Shown one piece after another: positions 41,893-51,274 of a DNA stretch of 64,000 nt. The translations under genes were made by a program, and so were the position numbers. The DNA comes from Chromatiales bacterium (GTDB lineage Bacteria > Pseudomonadota > Gammaproteobacteria > Chromatiales > Chromatiaceae), in the NCBI GenBank assembly GCA_028284585.1, contig JANQRK010000019.1, positions 1 to 64,000 on the forward strand, read 5' to 3'. The stretch's first letter is position 1. Every line of letters begins with the position of its first letter. A model generated the notes under the pieces. That model did not search any database and was not told where the DNA came from. It was given only the letters and a program-made list of their open reading frames with translations.

Positions 41893-42339
41893 TCATGCGC
41901 GCGGCAGTCTGACCACGCTGAGCCAGAACTCCTCGAGCTTTTGAATAGCACTGATAAAGCTGATGAAGTCCACCGGCTTGGTCATGTAAGCGTTGGCGCA
42001 CAGCCGGTAGCTCTCGAGGACGTCGCTTTCGGCGTCGGAGGTAGTCAGCACTACCACGGGGATGCGCCTGAGCGACTCGTCTTGCTTGATCTCGGCGAGT
42101 ACCTCCCGGCCGTCTTTGCGCGGTAGATTGAGATCGAGCAGGATGAGGTCAGGGCGGTTTTGGTTGGCATATTCGCCCTCGCCGCGCAGAAAGGCCATCG
42201 CCTGTTCACCATCGGCGACCACATGCAGTGTGTTGGCGATGCGTCCCTGCTTGAATGCCTCGCGGGTCAGATCCTGGTCACCAGGGTTGTCCTCGACCAG
42301 GAGCACGTCGATTGGCTGGCTATTCGAGGTCTTTGTCAT
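41893..42339 (-). CDS. Rcp1-like single-domain response regulator
   Basis: 148-residue receiver-only protein: acidic pair in [14 protein letters not shown], phospho-acceptor Asp in [14 protein letters not shown], Thr in VVVLTTSD, and Lys in AYMTKPVDF. The VEDNPGD and NLPRKDG wording is typical of Rcp1-type partners of CHASE/phytochrome-like kinases. ATG at 42339 overlaps the kinase gene's 3' end by 20 bases, so the two are cotranscribed and almost certainly cognate. The open frame further upstream is a shadow of the kinase gene. Confidence 0.9.
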   Translation of the reverse strand: MTKTSNSQPIDVLLVEDNPGDQDLTREAFKQGRIANTLHVVADGEQAMAFLRGEGEYANQNRPDLILLDLNLPRKDGREVLAEIKQDESLRRIPVVVLTTSDAESDVLESYRLCANAYMTKPVDFISFISAIQKLEEFWLSVVRLPRA

Positions 42340-44590
42340 CCGGAGTTGCTCCCGCATCGGGTTGATTGGCAGCGGGTATTGTAAAGAAGAAGGTCGTCCC
42401 TTCGCCAGGCGTCGACTCGATCCAGATCCGCCCGCCGTGGCGTTGGACGATGCGTCGCACGATCGCCAGGCCGACGCCGGTGCCCGCGTATTCGTCGCGC
42501 CCGTGCAGGCGCTGGAAGATGGCGAACACCTTGTCATGGAAACGTTGCTCGATACCGATGCCGTTATCGCGCACGCTGATCCGCCACTGGCCGTTCGCGC
42601 GATCAGCGCCGATATGAATCTCGGGCGGGCGTTCGGCGTGACGATACTTGAGCGCGTTGCCGATCAGATTGAGCAGTACCCGGTGCAACTGGTTGTGGTC
42701 GGCCATGATCCAGGGCAGCGGGTCGTGGGTAACGCGAGCGTCGTTGTCGTCGAGTGCCTGGCCGAGATCGCGCAGCACAGCCTGCAAGACTGCCTGGGTG
42801 TCGGTCGGCGCCAGCACCAAGTCCTGGGCATTCGCTCGTGAGTAGGCCAGCAGGTCCTCGATTAAGGCCTTCATGCGATTGGCACCGTCGACCGCATAAC
42901 CGATCCATTTTTCGGCGTCGCCATCGAGCTGCCCGGCGTAGCGCTGTTCGATCAACTGCATGTAGCTACCGACCATGCGCAGTGGCTCCTGCAGGTCGTG
43001 CGAGGCAACATAGGCAAACTGCTCCAGCTCTCGGTTGGAGCGTTCCAGCGCAGCGAGCTGTTCCTGGCGGTGCAGCTCGCTGCGGCGGCGCTCGCTGACA
43101 TCGCGCACCAGGCCGATGACCCAGTGCTCGCCATCGATATCGATCGCATTCAGTGTGACCTCGACTGCGAAACGGCTGCCGTCGGCGCGCTGCCCTTCGA
43201 GTTCGCGACCCCGGGCCATTACCTCGCTCTCGCCCGTGTCTGCGTAGGCCGCTACCAGACGATCGTGCATGGCACGTACGGATTCGGGCATTAGCCGGTG
43301 TACGTTTTGACCGACCAGCTGCTCGGGCGAATAGCCGAAGATTTGCTCGGCGGCCGGGTTGATCGCCTGCACAATGCCGCGCTGGTCGATCACGACCAGG
43401 CCTTCCGTCATTCCTTCGAGCAGGGTGCGGTACCAGGTTTCGCGCGCGGCGAGTTCGGCCGTTTTCTTGGCCACCTGATCGGCCAGCACGCGATTATGGA
43501 GCTGCAGTTCGCGGCTCAGACGATCGCGCACTTGCAGCCAGGCCGCGGTCAGCAGTGTCACCAGGCCGCCAAGTGCCGCTAGAACGATGGCATGGTTGTT
43601 GCCTTGGGCGGCGAAAAAATCCGTCGCTGGGCGCACCACCAGTGCCCATTCACGGCTGGCTATTTCGAAGCGGTGCAGGGCATGCATGCCCGTCGCCAGT
43701 TCGTCTAGGGTTGGCTCGGTGACATCCGGCGCGATGGCCGAGGTGCTGGAGGCCAGCAAACGCTGCCCGGCGGGCGCGGACAGGTCGTAGAGCCAGGCCG
43801 GATGCTGCGTCCCCACCCGATAGGCCAGCGAATTCTGCAGCAGGTCATTGACATGGAACACACCCAAAGCGAAACCCAGCAGCCCGTTGCTTGCGCCGGT
43901 AGCGGCCAGTTTGGGTTTATCGCCAAACACCGGCCAAAAGATCAGCACACCGTATTGACTGGCCTCCTCCTGAACCAAGGTGATGCGCGCGGTCGCCACC
44001 GGCTTGCGCGATTCGCGTGACTTCGACAACGCTGCAAGTCGTGCCGCATTGGAACCGAGATCGAAGCCCAGCGCCACCTCGTTACCGGCCAGCGGTTCGA
44101 CATAGTAGACGGGGAAATATTCGTGGCTGTCAGCACGTCGGACCATGCGGCCCCGCCGTTCGCGTTCGGTGAACCGGAATCCCACCAGGCCGTCCGCCAG
44201 TGCGGCGGCCTCGGCTGCGCCGCGCTGGGCATGCGGCACACGCGGAATCCACTCCAATGCGTGGATACTGGCCGAACGGTGTAACAGCGGCGCGGTAAAT
44301 TCGCTGAACTCGCTACGGTCGACGAAGGCGGACGCGTGATAGAAGGATTCGATGGAATGCAACTTGAGCAGCGCTTCCTCGAGGGCTGCCCTTACCCGCA
44401 GTCGCATGTCGGTGGCATCCTGCTGGAACAGCGTTTCGACTCGCTGTCGGTCGATTCCATCGACCATGATGAAGGCCATCAGGGTCAGCAGGCCGCCCCC
44501 CAGCAGCGCCAGAAGGGCATTGTGTCCCAGACCGACCCAGGCCCGAGAATCAGTTGTCGAACCTTCAGCAGCTTTATCACAATCCGGCAA
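42320..44590 (-). CDS. CHASE-PAS sensor histidine kinase
   Basis: 756 residues. TM1 ([19 protein letters not shown]), periplasmic CHASE domain (about 45-300; [38 protein letters not shown]), and TM2 ([19 protein letters not shown]) come first. Then PAS (about 390-510; [35 protein letters not shown]), HisKA with His in [19 protein letters not shown], and HATPase ([24 protein letters not shown]). CHASE domains bind small extracellular ligands. Output is probably the Rcp1-like regulator next door, and the c-di-GMP enzyme upstream may be part of the same circuit. Confidence 0.93.
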   Translation of the reverse strand: MPDCDKAAEGSTTDSRAWVGLGHNALLALLGGGLLTLMAFIMVDGIDRQRVETLFQQDATDMRLRVRAALEEALLKLHSIESFYHASAFVDRSEFSEFTAPLLHRSASIHALEWIPRVPHAQRGAAEAAALADGLVGFRFTERERRGRMVRRADSHEYFPVYYVEPLAGNEVALGFDLGSNAARLAALSKSRESRKPVATARITLVQEEASQYGVLIFWPVFGDKPKLAATGASNGLLGFALGVFHVNDLLQNSLAYRVGTQHPAWLYDLSAPAGQRLLASSTSAIAPDVTEPTLDELATGMHALHRFEIASREWALVVRPATDFFAAQGNNHAIVLAALGGLVTLLTAAWLQVRDRLSRELQLHNRVLADQVAKKTAELAARETWYRTLLEGMTEGLVVIDQRGIVQAINPAAEQIFGYSPEQLVGQNVHRLMPESVRAMHDRLVAAYADTGESEVMARGRELEGQRADGSRFAVEVTLNAIDIDGEHWVIGLVRDVSERRRSELHRQEQLAALERSNRELEQFAYVASHDLQEPLRMVGSYMQLIEQRYAGQLDGDAEKWIGYAVDGANRMKALIEDLLAYSRANAQDLVLAPTDTQAVLQAVLRDLGQALDDNDARVTHDPLPWIMADHNQLHRVLLNLIGNALKYRHAERPPEIHIGADRANGQWRISVRDNGIGIEQRFHDKVFAIFQRLHGRDEYAGTGVGLAIVRRIVQRHGGRIWIESTPGEGTTFFFTIPAANQPDAGATPDDKDLE

Positions 44591-44712
44591 CGATACAGTC
44601 CTTGCGCAGGTTCACCCGGAATCCGTGACACAACGCAGATCGTAACCCGGGCCATGCAACGCAGGGTGTTCGGCCAGGCTGCCGACAACCCGCGGCCCTC
44701 GGATGCGGCCTG

Positions 44713-46515
44713 TTATCCGGTCAAACGGTCTTTGGACGGTATCATGATCGCATCAGCAGCGGTCGGTTGCCTACTTCGCCGCAGGTAATCCTCGAACCCG
44801 GCGGCCGGTAGCGGCCGGCTAAAGCGGTAGCCCTGCAGCTCCTGGCAGTCGTGTTCGACGAGAAATCGCTGTTGCCCCTCGGTCTCGATGCCCTCGGCGA
44901 CCACGCGTCGGCCCAGGCCCTGGGCGATCGCAACCATCCCGGCGGCGACCACCGCGCTGTCTTTGTGCTCGGGCAGGCGGCTGACAAAGCTGCGGTCGAT
45001 CTTGACGGTGTCGAACGGGAACACCGTCAGGTAACTAAGTGAGGAGTAGCCGGCGCCGAAGTCGTCGATGGCGATAGTCACCCCAAATTCACGCAGGGCG
45101 GTGAGAATCGCCATGTTGGCCTCGGTGTTTGCCAGCAGCACCTGCTCGGTGATCTCCAGCTCGAGGGCGCTTGCGGGCAGTCCGCTATCATGCAGCGCGT
45201 GACGGACCTGGTCGACGAAGCCCGTATGGGTAAGCTGCTGCGGCGAAACGTTGACGGCGATGCGTAAGTGATCGCCGGCCAGTTGTCGCCAGCGCACGCC
45301 GGCCAGACAACTTTGGTGCAGCACCCATTCGCCGACCTCGCGGATCAGGCCGGTGCGCTCGAGCGCCGGGATAAAGTGGTCCGGCGGCACCAGTCTGCTG
45401 ACGGTGTCGTTCCCGGCGTCGACGCACCGCCGATTCCAGCGTAGCAGTGCCTCAACCGCACTGACCCGCCCGTGTTTGCGATCGATGATCGGCTGGTAGT
45501 AGAGCTCGAACTGGTCGTTGGTGAGTGCCTCGCGCAATTCGCAGTCGAGCTTAAACGATTCGCGCATCTCGGCGTCGATATCCCAGGAGTAAAACTCGAA
45601 GGTGTTCCGGCCACGCGACTTGGCACGGTACATTGCCATGTCGGCGCGTTTGAGCAGGGTGGCCGCGTCGTTGCCACCGCTGGGGAATGCGGCGATACCG
45701 ATGCTCGGGGTCGCGTAGATGTCGGTTTCGTCGACTCGAAACGGTGCGCGCATGGACGTTATGATCTTGCGTGCGACGGTCTCACCGCGCTCCACCGCAT
45801 CCAGGTCTTCGACCAGTACCGTGAACTCGTCACCGCCAAGGCGCGCGACTACGTCGGTGGTGCGTAGCGTCGACTTGAGTCGCTTGGCGAACATGCGAAG
45901 CAAGTGGTCGCCGGCGTGGTGACCGAGGTTGTCGTTGATGTTCTTGAAGTGGTCTAGATCGATGAACATCACCGCTAGAGACTCGTGATTGCGTTTGGCG
46001 CGCGCGATGGCGTGTTCGAGCAGGTCGAGGAATGCGCTACGGTTTGGCAGCCCGGTTAGGCTATCGTGCCGGGCGAGTCGAATCAGCTGTTGCTCTGCAC
46101 GTTTGCGCTCGCTGGCGTGAACCATGACGCGCGCCAGCAGCTCCGGCGAGTAATCGCCTTTTACGAGAAAATCTTGCGCACCACACTCAATAGCCCGTTT
46201 GGCGGTGGTGTCGTCGGCATTACCGGTCAGCACAACGATTGGGACACCCGTGGTGTGGCGGCAGATCGCATCGATGCCCTCCATGCCGGCCGCGTCGGGC
46301 AACCCGAGGTCGAGCAGCACGACCTCTGGCACCTGGTCCTTCATTAATTCGAGGGCATTTTGCAGTCGATTGGCGTGGCGCAGCGGCAGGACGACTCGCG
46401 TCTGATCGAGCGCGATACGCACCAACTCGGCATCGGCCTGATTGTCTTCGATCAACAAGATGTAATCGGACTGATTGGGCAGTTCGACTGACATGTTCAT
46501 AGGGTTGGCTATCAT
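44713..46515 (-). CDS. REC-GGDEF-EAL cyclic-di-GMP enzyme
   Basis: 600 residues. The receiver (about 15-135) has phospho-acceptor Asp in VVLLDLGLPDAAG. The GGDEF domain (about 150-310) has an intact RLGGDEF active site. The EAL domain (about 325-585) keeps VEALLRW, NVSPQQL, IDDFGAGYSSL and KIDRSFV, so both synthesis and hydrolysis of c-di-GMP look possible. A second ATG at 46494 (MSVELPNQSD) is an alternative start. It lies 122 bases upstream of the CHASE kinase on the same strand. Confidence 0.93.
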   Translation of the reverse strand: MIANPMNMSVELPNQSDYILLIEDNQADAELVRIALDQTRVVLPLRHANRLQNALELMKDQVPEVVLLDLGLPDAAGMEGIDAICRHTTGVPIVVLTGNADDTTAKRAIECGAQDFLVKGDYSPELLARVMVHASERKRAEQQLIRLARHDSLTGLPNRSAFLDLLEHAIARAKRNHESLAVMFIDLDHFKNINDNLGHHAGDHLLRMFAKRLKSTLRTTDVVARLGGDEFTVLVEDLDAVERGETVARKIITSMRAPFRVDETDIYATPSIGIAAFPSGGNDAATLLKRADMAMYRAKSRGRNTFEFYSWDIDAEMRESFKLDCELREALTNDQFELYYQPIIDRKHGRVSAVEALLRWNRRCVDAGNDTVSRLVPPDHFIPALERTGLIREVGEWVLHQSCLAGVRWRQLAGDHLRIAVNVSPQQLTHTGFVDQVRHALHDSGLPASALELEITEQVLLANTEANMAILTALREFGVTIAIDDFGAGYSSLSYLTVFPFDTVKIDRSFVSRLPEHKDSAVVAAGMVAIAQGLGRRVVAEGIETEGQQRFLVEHDCQELQGYRFSRPLPAAGFEDYLRRSRQPTAADAIMIPSKDRLTG

Positions 46516-46943
46516 CGAATCGTCGCCTGTGGCGTCGCTTTAATTCTTCACGTGAATCGGCCACACAAGCCAAACTTTGAACCTCAACCGGAAGATTAGG
46601 AAAAAAGATCCGTGCCGCTGTGATGCCCGCGAAAGCTGTTAGTCAGCACGCAGTGTAAGACCAGAGCCACGATTTGACGTGCGGCACCGGGTTGCCCCAC
46701 CTGCCGATCTACGACGCCTGCACCAGATCGGACTTGCTGTGATCGACAGAAAACGCCCATGACACTTCCGCGACCATGCGCCGGCGCCTCCCAAAGGGCG
46801 GGATTGCCTGGTGGCATACTCACCGTTCAGCTTGGGTTCAGCTGGTTCTCCGTATGCTTCAAATCAAGCTAGAAGCACGCTCTGACAGCGGCACGGCTGA
46901 CCTATGCACTGGCCGTTTCAGCTAGCGGTGGGGGAGGACAATC
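46516..46943. other. intergenic region, about 430 bases
   Basis: Lies between the divergent GGDEF-EAL gene and the repeat-lipoprotein gene. No gene or clear structure seen. It must contain the promoters of both. Confidence 0.4.
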
Positions 46944-47741
46944 ATGTTCCTAACTGCAAGACGAGTGGTCCTGATGAGCCTGCTGGCGGTCGGTTTGAGC
47001 GGCTGCCATTACGGCCCCCACCATAGTGGTGGCGGGTACGGTTACGGCCATTACCCCAGTACCAGCATCCTGTTACGCGGCTACTTCCATGGGCGTGACT
47101 ACGATCGTCACCGATATGGCTCGCACCGGGGGAGACACCATGACCATGGACGGCATCATCACCGCGAGGGGCATAGGCGGGGGCATGGACACAACCGTCA
47201 TCACCGCGAGGGGCACAGACGCGGGCATGGGCACAATCGCCATCACCGCGAGGGGCACAGACGCGGGCATGGACACTACCGGTATGATCGGGAAGGCCAT
47301 AGACGCGGCAATGGACACGACCGCCATCGTGGGCATCGCCGGCAGGGCCATCACGATCGCGGCCGTCACCAATCGCGGGTATTTGGAGGTAACCGCAGCG
47401 AGCGCCATAACCGGCACTCCGACCGCAGTGCACGGCCACGGCAGGACAGGCGCCGGGACAATCATGCGACAGGCGGGAGGGCACAGGCCAGGCAACAGCG
47501 GGTAGGCGTGCTGCGCCAGGCGGCAGCCCGCGAGCGACGCGGTAACCACAACCGTCGTGCCGAACGAAGACAAGCAGCCAACCGGGCGGCTCGGATGGAA
47601 CGACGCCAGCACCGACAGCGGTCTCGCCAGGCGGATGCTCGCCATCTCAACCGGCGTACGATGCGCAATGAGCGTCGTCAACTGCGCCAGCAGCGCAACC
47701 AACGCGTTTTGCGCACGAGCACCAACGGGCGGAACCGCTGA
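46944..47741 (+). CDS. His/Arg-rich repeat lipoprotein
   Basis: 265 residues. Signal peptide with lipobox VGLSGC (Cys21), a Gly/Tyr/His stretch, then four tandem 14-residue repeats of the type HHREGHRRGHGHNR (residues 72-127). A long Arg/Gln/Asn-rich basic tail follows. Nearly all downstream residues are polar and basic. The His density suggests metal binding (nickel, copper or zinc) at the cell surface, and the basic tail could bind polyanions. Both are inference. A weak GGGGGAGG lies upstream of the ATG. A second reading frame (47026-47505) is open through the repeats but is judged a shadow. Confidence 0.65.
   Translation: MFLTARRVVLMSLLAVGLSGCHYGPHHSGGGYGYGHYPSTSILLRGYFHGRDYDRHRYGSHRGRHHDHGRHHHREGHRRGHGHNRHHREGHRRGHGHNRHHREGHRRGHGHYRYDREGHRRGNGHDRHRGHRRQGHHDRGRHQSRVFGGNRSERHNRHSDRSARPRQDRRRDNHATGGRAQARQQRVGVLRQAAARERRGNHNRRAERRQAANRAARMERRQHRQRSRQADARHLNRRTMRNERRQLRQQRNQRVLRTSTNGRNR
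47157..47324 (+). repeat. four tandem 42-bp coding repeats
   Basis: Units at 47157-47198, 47199-47240, 47241-47282 and 47283-47324. The first three differ at only a few positions, and the fourth is more diverged. They encode the 14-residue His/Arg repeats of the lipoprotein. A 42-bp period keeps frame, so copy number could vary without disrupting the gene. Confidence 0.85.
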
Positions 47742-47822
47742 GTACACAGCTCTTTAGGGATTGGCCAATGATTAGGCTAGCGCGTTTGCGACGCAGCGGC
47801 GGTGACTGCCTGGTCGAGCAAG

Positions 47823-47856
47823 GGCAACAGCGCGCCCTCATGGGTGCGCTGTTGCC
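47823..47856. terminator. strong hairpin after dps
   Basis: GGCAACAGCGC pairs with GCGCTGTTGCC around a short, partly paired loop, nine bases beyond the dps stop on the minus strand. There is no T-run, so it is either a factor-assisted terminator or an mRNA-stabilising 3' hairpin. Confidence 0.5.
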
Positions 47857-47864
47857 GAATTGGC

Positions 47865-48335
47865 CTACTGATGCAGAGCGCGCAGCATCCAAGCGGTCTT
47901 TTCATGCACCCGCATGCGGTCCGAGACCAGGGCCGCGGTAGACTCGTCGTTGGCCTGCTGTGCAGCGCCCAAGACGTCGCGGCAGGTCTTCACCACCTGT
48001 TCGTGACCGCGCGTCAGAATACCGACCATGTCGCTAGCGCCCGGGACGCCCTCGACCTCGTCGATCGAGCTGAGTGCGGCGAATGCCTTGTAGGTGCCGG
48101 GTGCCACGACGTCCAGAGTGCGTATTCGCTCGGCGATTTCGTCCACCGCGGTTGCGAGCTCGGTGTAGTGTTCCTCGAACATCAAATGCAGTTCGCGGAA
48201 CTGCGGACCGGTCACGTTCCAGTGAAAGTTGTGGGTCTGCAGATATAGCGTGTAGGAATCCGCCAATAGGCGCTTCAGACCCTCGGCGATGGTGATCCGG
48301 TCGTCTTGATTAATGCCTATGTCTATCGCGTTCAT
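47865..48335 (-). CDS. dps: Dps-family DNA-protecting ferritin-like protein
   Basis: 156-residue dodecameric mini-ferritin that stores iron, consumes peroxide and protects DNA in stationary or oxidative stress. The intersubunit ferroxidase ligands are seen in [16 protein letters not shown] (His pair) and [22 protein letters not shown] (Asp/Glu). The N-terminal tail is short and acidic, without the Lys/Arg tail used by E. coli Dps for DNA binding. Confidence 0.92.
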   Translation of the reverse strand: MNAIDIGINQDDRITIAEGLKRLLADSYTLYLQTHNFHWNVTGPQFRELHLMFEEHYTELATAVDEIAERIRTLDVVAPGTYKAFAALSSIDEVEGVPGASDMVGILTRGHEQVVKTCRDVLGAAQQANDESTAALVSDRMRVHEKTAWMLRALHQ

Positions 48336-48597
48336 CGATTGACCTCCGATTGTCGAGTCGTTGCTGTTGAGACAAGCATAGGGGCAGATTATTAATTAAT
48401 AAAATCGTTTGCTTCTAAGTTGTCGATAGTATTTTACTATTTTAGGTGCCGAACGCATAACGCGCTGTTGCCGCCGTGCGATGGGCGCCATACTTGACAC
48501 GTCGTACAGGTGTAATGAGGCGACTGCCACGGCTGCCTAGGAAGCCGTCCTCGGGGATTATGTTGTGATTATTCAGTCCTTACGCAAGGAGAATTGC

Positions 48598-49341
48598 ATG
48601 AGACGCGCGATCGTTTTAACCGGGCTGACTTGTTTCGCCGGCTATGTCGCCGCCGAAACGACCATCACGATCAACGGCAAGACCATCAAATCGAATGCGA
48701 GTCAGATCACCATCCTGAACGGCAAGGTGATCACCAGTGACGACCAAGCGGGTGGCGGCATTGTTCAGGGTTCGGGGAAGCTCGCCAGTGAGGACCGTGA
48801 CCTGCAGGCCTTCGATGCACTGGCCCTGAATGTAGGAGCACAAGTGCGTGTGCTATCCGGTCCGGAGACCAAGTTCAGCATTACCGCAGATGACAATATC
48901 TTGCCCATCATCTCCACCCAGAGTCAGGGCGGCGTGCTGCGCATCGAAGCCGAACAAGGATTCTCGACGAGCAACGAAATCACTATAGAAATCGAGGTGT
49001 CGCGGCTTGCGCGGGCCGAGCTCAACGGCTCGGGCAGCATCGACCTCCGCGATGTCACACAAGACGATGTCGATCTCACGATCAATGGATCGGGCGAGAT
49101 CCATGCAAGAGGGCAGGCGAGTGAGCTCAGTGCGACCATCAACGGGTCGGGTCGTTTGCTGGCCGAAGATCTCGAGGCCGAGGAGGCCGCTGTCACCTTG
49201 AACGGATCGGGCAGTGCCGACGTCCACGCCTCGCAGCTTGTTCGGGCACAGGTGATGGGGAGCGGCACTGTTTCATACTATGGCGCACCCGAAGAGGTTC
49301 AGCCCTCGGTGTTGGGGTCAGGCAGTATCAAGAGAATGTGA
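48598..49341 (+). CDS. exported GIN-domain (DUF2807) auto-transporter-adhesin-head-like protein
   Basis: 247 residues. Signal peptide (LTGLTCFAGYVAAE), a short N-terminal repeat-like part (TTITINGKTIKSNASQITIL), then a right-handed beta-helix-like GIN domain. Its recurring turns are LNGSGSID, INGSGEIHARG, INGSGRL, LNGSGSADV, VMGSGTV and VLGSGSI. The regular NGSG ladder is a hallmark of DUF2807. Probably secreted or periplasmic; function unknown. AAGGAGA precedes the ATG at 48598; the frame open to 48565 is not supported. Confidence 0.85.
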   Translation: MRRAIVLTGLTCFAGYVAAETTITINGKTIKSNASQITILNGKVITSDDQAGGGIVQGSGKLASEDRDLQAFDALALNVGAQVRVLSGPETKFSITADDNILPIISTQSQGGVLRIEAEQGFSTSNEITIEIEVSRLARAELNGSGSIDLRDVTQDDVDLTINGSGEIHARGQASELSATINGSGRLLAEDLEAEEAAVTLNGSGSADVHASQLVRAQVMGSGTVSYYGAPEEVQPSVLGSGSIKRM

Positions 49342-49404
49342 GGCACCTGCTTATCACTATAGATCACTTCACGACGACCCGATGATTGCGAGGCGCACCC
49401 GACC

Positions 49405-50151
49405 ATGCAAGCGGCCACGATCCAGGAAGTCATCGATCACATGGACAGGCTGTTGGCGCGTTGGGAGCCGGAAGGTGACTATCTTGCGGTGTTCGCACGC
49501 TCTTACCGCCTGATTACCGTCGAGATGCAGCGTGCCATCAACAGCGGTGAATTCGAAGACGCCGACTGGATGACCCGCCTGGACATCATCTTCGCCCAAG
49601 AGTATTTCGATGCCGTAGAGGCCTACGAGCAGGGTGACCAAGGACTGCCCAACTGCTGGCAAATGGCTTTCGATGTCGCGCGAGAAAAACGCGGCACGGT
49701 GTTGCAGGATCTGACATTGGGTATGGCCGCGCACATCATCCACGATCTGCCCATCGCACTCTTCAAGGCCGGGATAGAGGCCGGCCATCGCCAGGGCCGA
49801 CGACGCGACCACGACGTGGGCAATGATGTCCTCGGCCGCTCAATCGGTGACGTACAGGCAGAAGTCAGCTCGCACTATTCGTTTGCACTGGGTTTTCTGG
49901 ACAGACTAACCGGCGGCAAAGACGAACTCCTGACCGACACGGGCATCCGCGCGGCGCGCGACCGCGCCTGGACGCGGGCAGTGTCCCTTGCAGACGCCCC
50001 AGACCAATCGGTGCGCGACGACCTCTTGGGCGAGCTGGCACAAACTGCGTTCAATGCCACACGGCTACTTGCGCCCAAGACACCATCCCTATTAGCCCGC
50101 CTCATACCACCGTTGCGGCGCTGGGATCGAGCGCTGGCGCATCGGGACTAG
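49405..50151 (+). CDS. DUF5995-like protein
   Basis: 248-residue soluble, mostly helical protein. Segments FARSYRLITVEMQRAINSGE, WMTRLDIIFAQEYFDAVE, MAAHIIHDLPIALFKAG and RRRDHDVGNDVLGRSI resemble the DUF5995 family, with conserved His/Asp (AAHIIHDLP, DHDVGND) that might bind a metal. No signal peptide. Function unknown. It follows the GIN-domain gene by about 60 bases and may share its transcript. An 18-bp perfect palindrome lies 13 bases after its stop. Confidence 0.65.
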   Translation: MQAATIQEVIDHMDRLLARWEPEGDYLAVFARSYRLITVEMQRAINSGEFEDADWMTRLDIIFAQEYFDAVEAYEQGDQGLPNCWQMAFDVAREKRGTVLQDLTLGMAAHIIHDLPIALFKAGIEAGHRQGRRRDHDVGNDVLGRSIGDVQAEVSSHYSFALGFLDRLTGGKDELLTDTGIRAARDRAWTRAVSLADAPDQSVRDDLLGELAQTAFNATRLLAPKTPSLLARLIPPLRRWDRALAHRD

Positions 50152-50163
50152 AGTGCCGTATCG

Positions 50164-50181
50164 CTGCCGCAGCTGCGGCAG
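50164..50181. repeat. 18-bp perfect palindrome CTGCCGCAGCTGCGGCAG
   Basis: Perfect palindrome immediately after the DUF5995-like gene. It could be a 3' hairpin (with little loop) or a protein-binding site. Confidence 0.4.
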
Positions 50182-50663
50182 ACGTTCATGGCTATCGGCT
50201 CGCTGCCGGTCCACCTATCATTGCGTTCGATGGACTCAGGCAACTAGTTCGAGGTGCGGCAGTAGGCGAGGCCCGTACAGATTCTTCCAGCTCGGGTGCG
50301 GTAGCTAGCCTGCATGTTGCGCCAGTCGATCGTGAACGGACGCGAACGCCAGGTCAGAGAGGCGGCGAAGGCCCTATTTGGGGCGTATTCTTGCAGGGAC
50401 AGTTTGTTTCCCGTTCCCAATCTATCCGGGCCCTCACTTGTCCAGTCGCGCTTGTACTTGCCCTTCGCTTAAGCCATAGCTAAGACTATGGTTTTCGCTC
50501 CAGGGCGGCGTCCAAACGCATCTGGCCGGCGTGATCATCCCGGATACCGGTGCAACATGCAGGCTAGGGCCGATCGCTTTTTCATCTGCACTTGTTACCT
50601 GTTTTGATTTTGGTGCAAACTATTCATACCATTCGTTGAGAAAGTATCCAGCAGCTCAACAAT
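50182..50663. other. intergenic region, no gene recognised
   Basis: About 480 bases. Only short frames without ribosome sites are present, and no repeats or RNA structures stand out. Confidence 0.4.
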
Positions 50664-50985
50664 ATGCAGATCAAAGGTCCCCTGCTTCGCTTGGCAGTGC
50701 ATAAAGCAGAACAGACACTGGCCGACGCCGAGCGTGACGTGTGCAAGGCGGAGCGTGCCCTAAGTACGCTCAAGCGCCGCGAACAACAGGCATGGGAGAA
50801 GGGGTCGCGAAGAACTATGGCCGAGAGCCTGGTGCGTGCCCGGTGGCGCGCGGCGAGGCGCTGAAGGAAGCAAAAAATGGTGTGCGTAATAGACGTAAGA
50901 TCCTGGCACGGCTGAAGCGACAAGTTGCAAAGGCGGACAAGCGTGCGCGAGATGGGCTCGAGAAGCAGCACTCCGCGACACACGG
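50664..50985 (+). pseudogene. small coiled-coil protein interrupted by a frameshift
   Basis: From ATG 50664 the frame encodes a charged helical protein (LAVHKAEQTLADAERDVCKA, ERALSTLKRREQQ) and stops at about 50862 after VRARWRAARR. The next frame continues in the same style (ALKEAKNGVRNRRKILARLK, RQVAKADKRARDGLEKQ). Joining them around 50850 gives one coiled-coil protein of about 105 residues. Either a real mutation or a sequencing error. No known family recognised. Confidence 0.45.
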
Positions 50986-51192
50986 TGCCAGCGGTCTTCG
51001 GCTCTCAGTTGCGGGCAGCGCGTGCGATGCTGGCACTTTCCCGCAACGAAGACGTGTTGGTGTCTTTAGTCAATGGCCATAAGGCCCACTGCACACCAGG
51101 TGCGCCGCGGTTGGCACGCGGTCTCGATCCGCCCCGCGGCTAACACCACCTCTACTCTCGTCAGCCAACGTGCTGTGCCTGCCTCAAGGGGA

Positions 51193-51208
51193 CCTCTATT
51201 TTTAGAGG
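51193..51208. promoter_or_regulatory. palindrome upstream of the copper-module outer-membrane gene
   Basis: CCTCTATTTTTAGAGG, a 6-bp-stem palindrome, 66 bases before the ATG at 51275. The palindrome and the six bases after it recur exactly at 53445-53466. Likely a shared operator or an RNA hairpin controlling the module. Confidence 0.5.
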
Positions 51209-51274
51209 TGCCCTCAAATCGGCTGCGCGCTCACTCCCTATTTAATATCCACACAAGGACTCGGAGTTTTGATC

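Noticed and set aside
47157..47324. Regular direct repeats considered as a CRISPR array
   Set aside because: Units are contiguous 42-bp coding repeats without spacers and maintain the lipoprotein reading frame.
47026..47505. Second open frame inside the repeat lipoprotein gene
   Set aside because: The 42-bp period keeps every frame open; the Gly/Thr/Ala-rich product has no signal or ribosome site. The lipobox-bearing frame is preferred.
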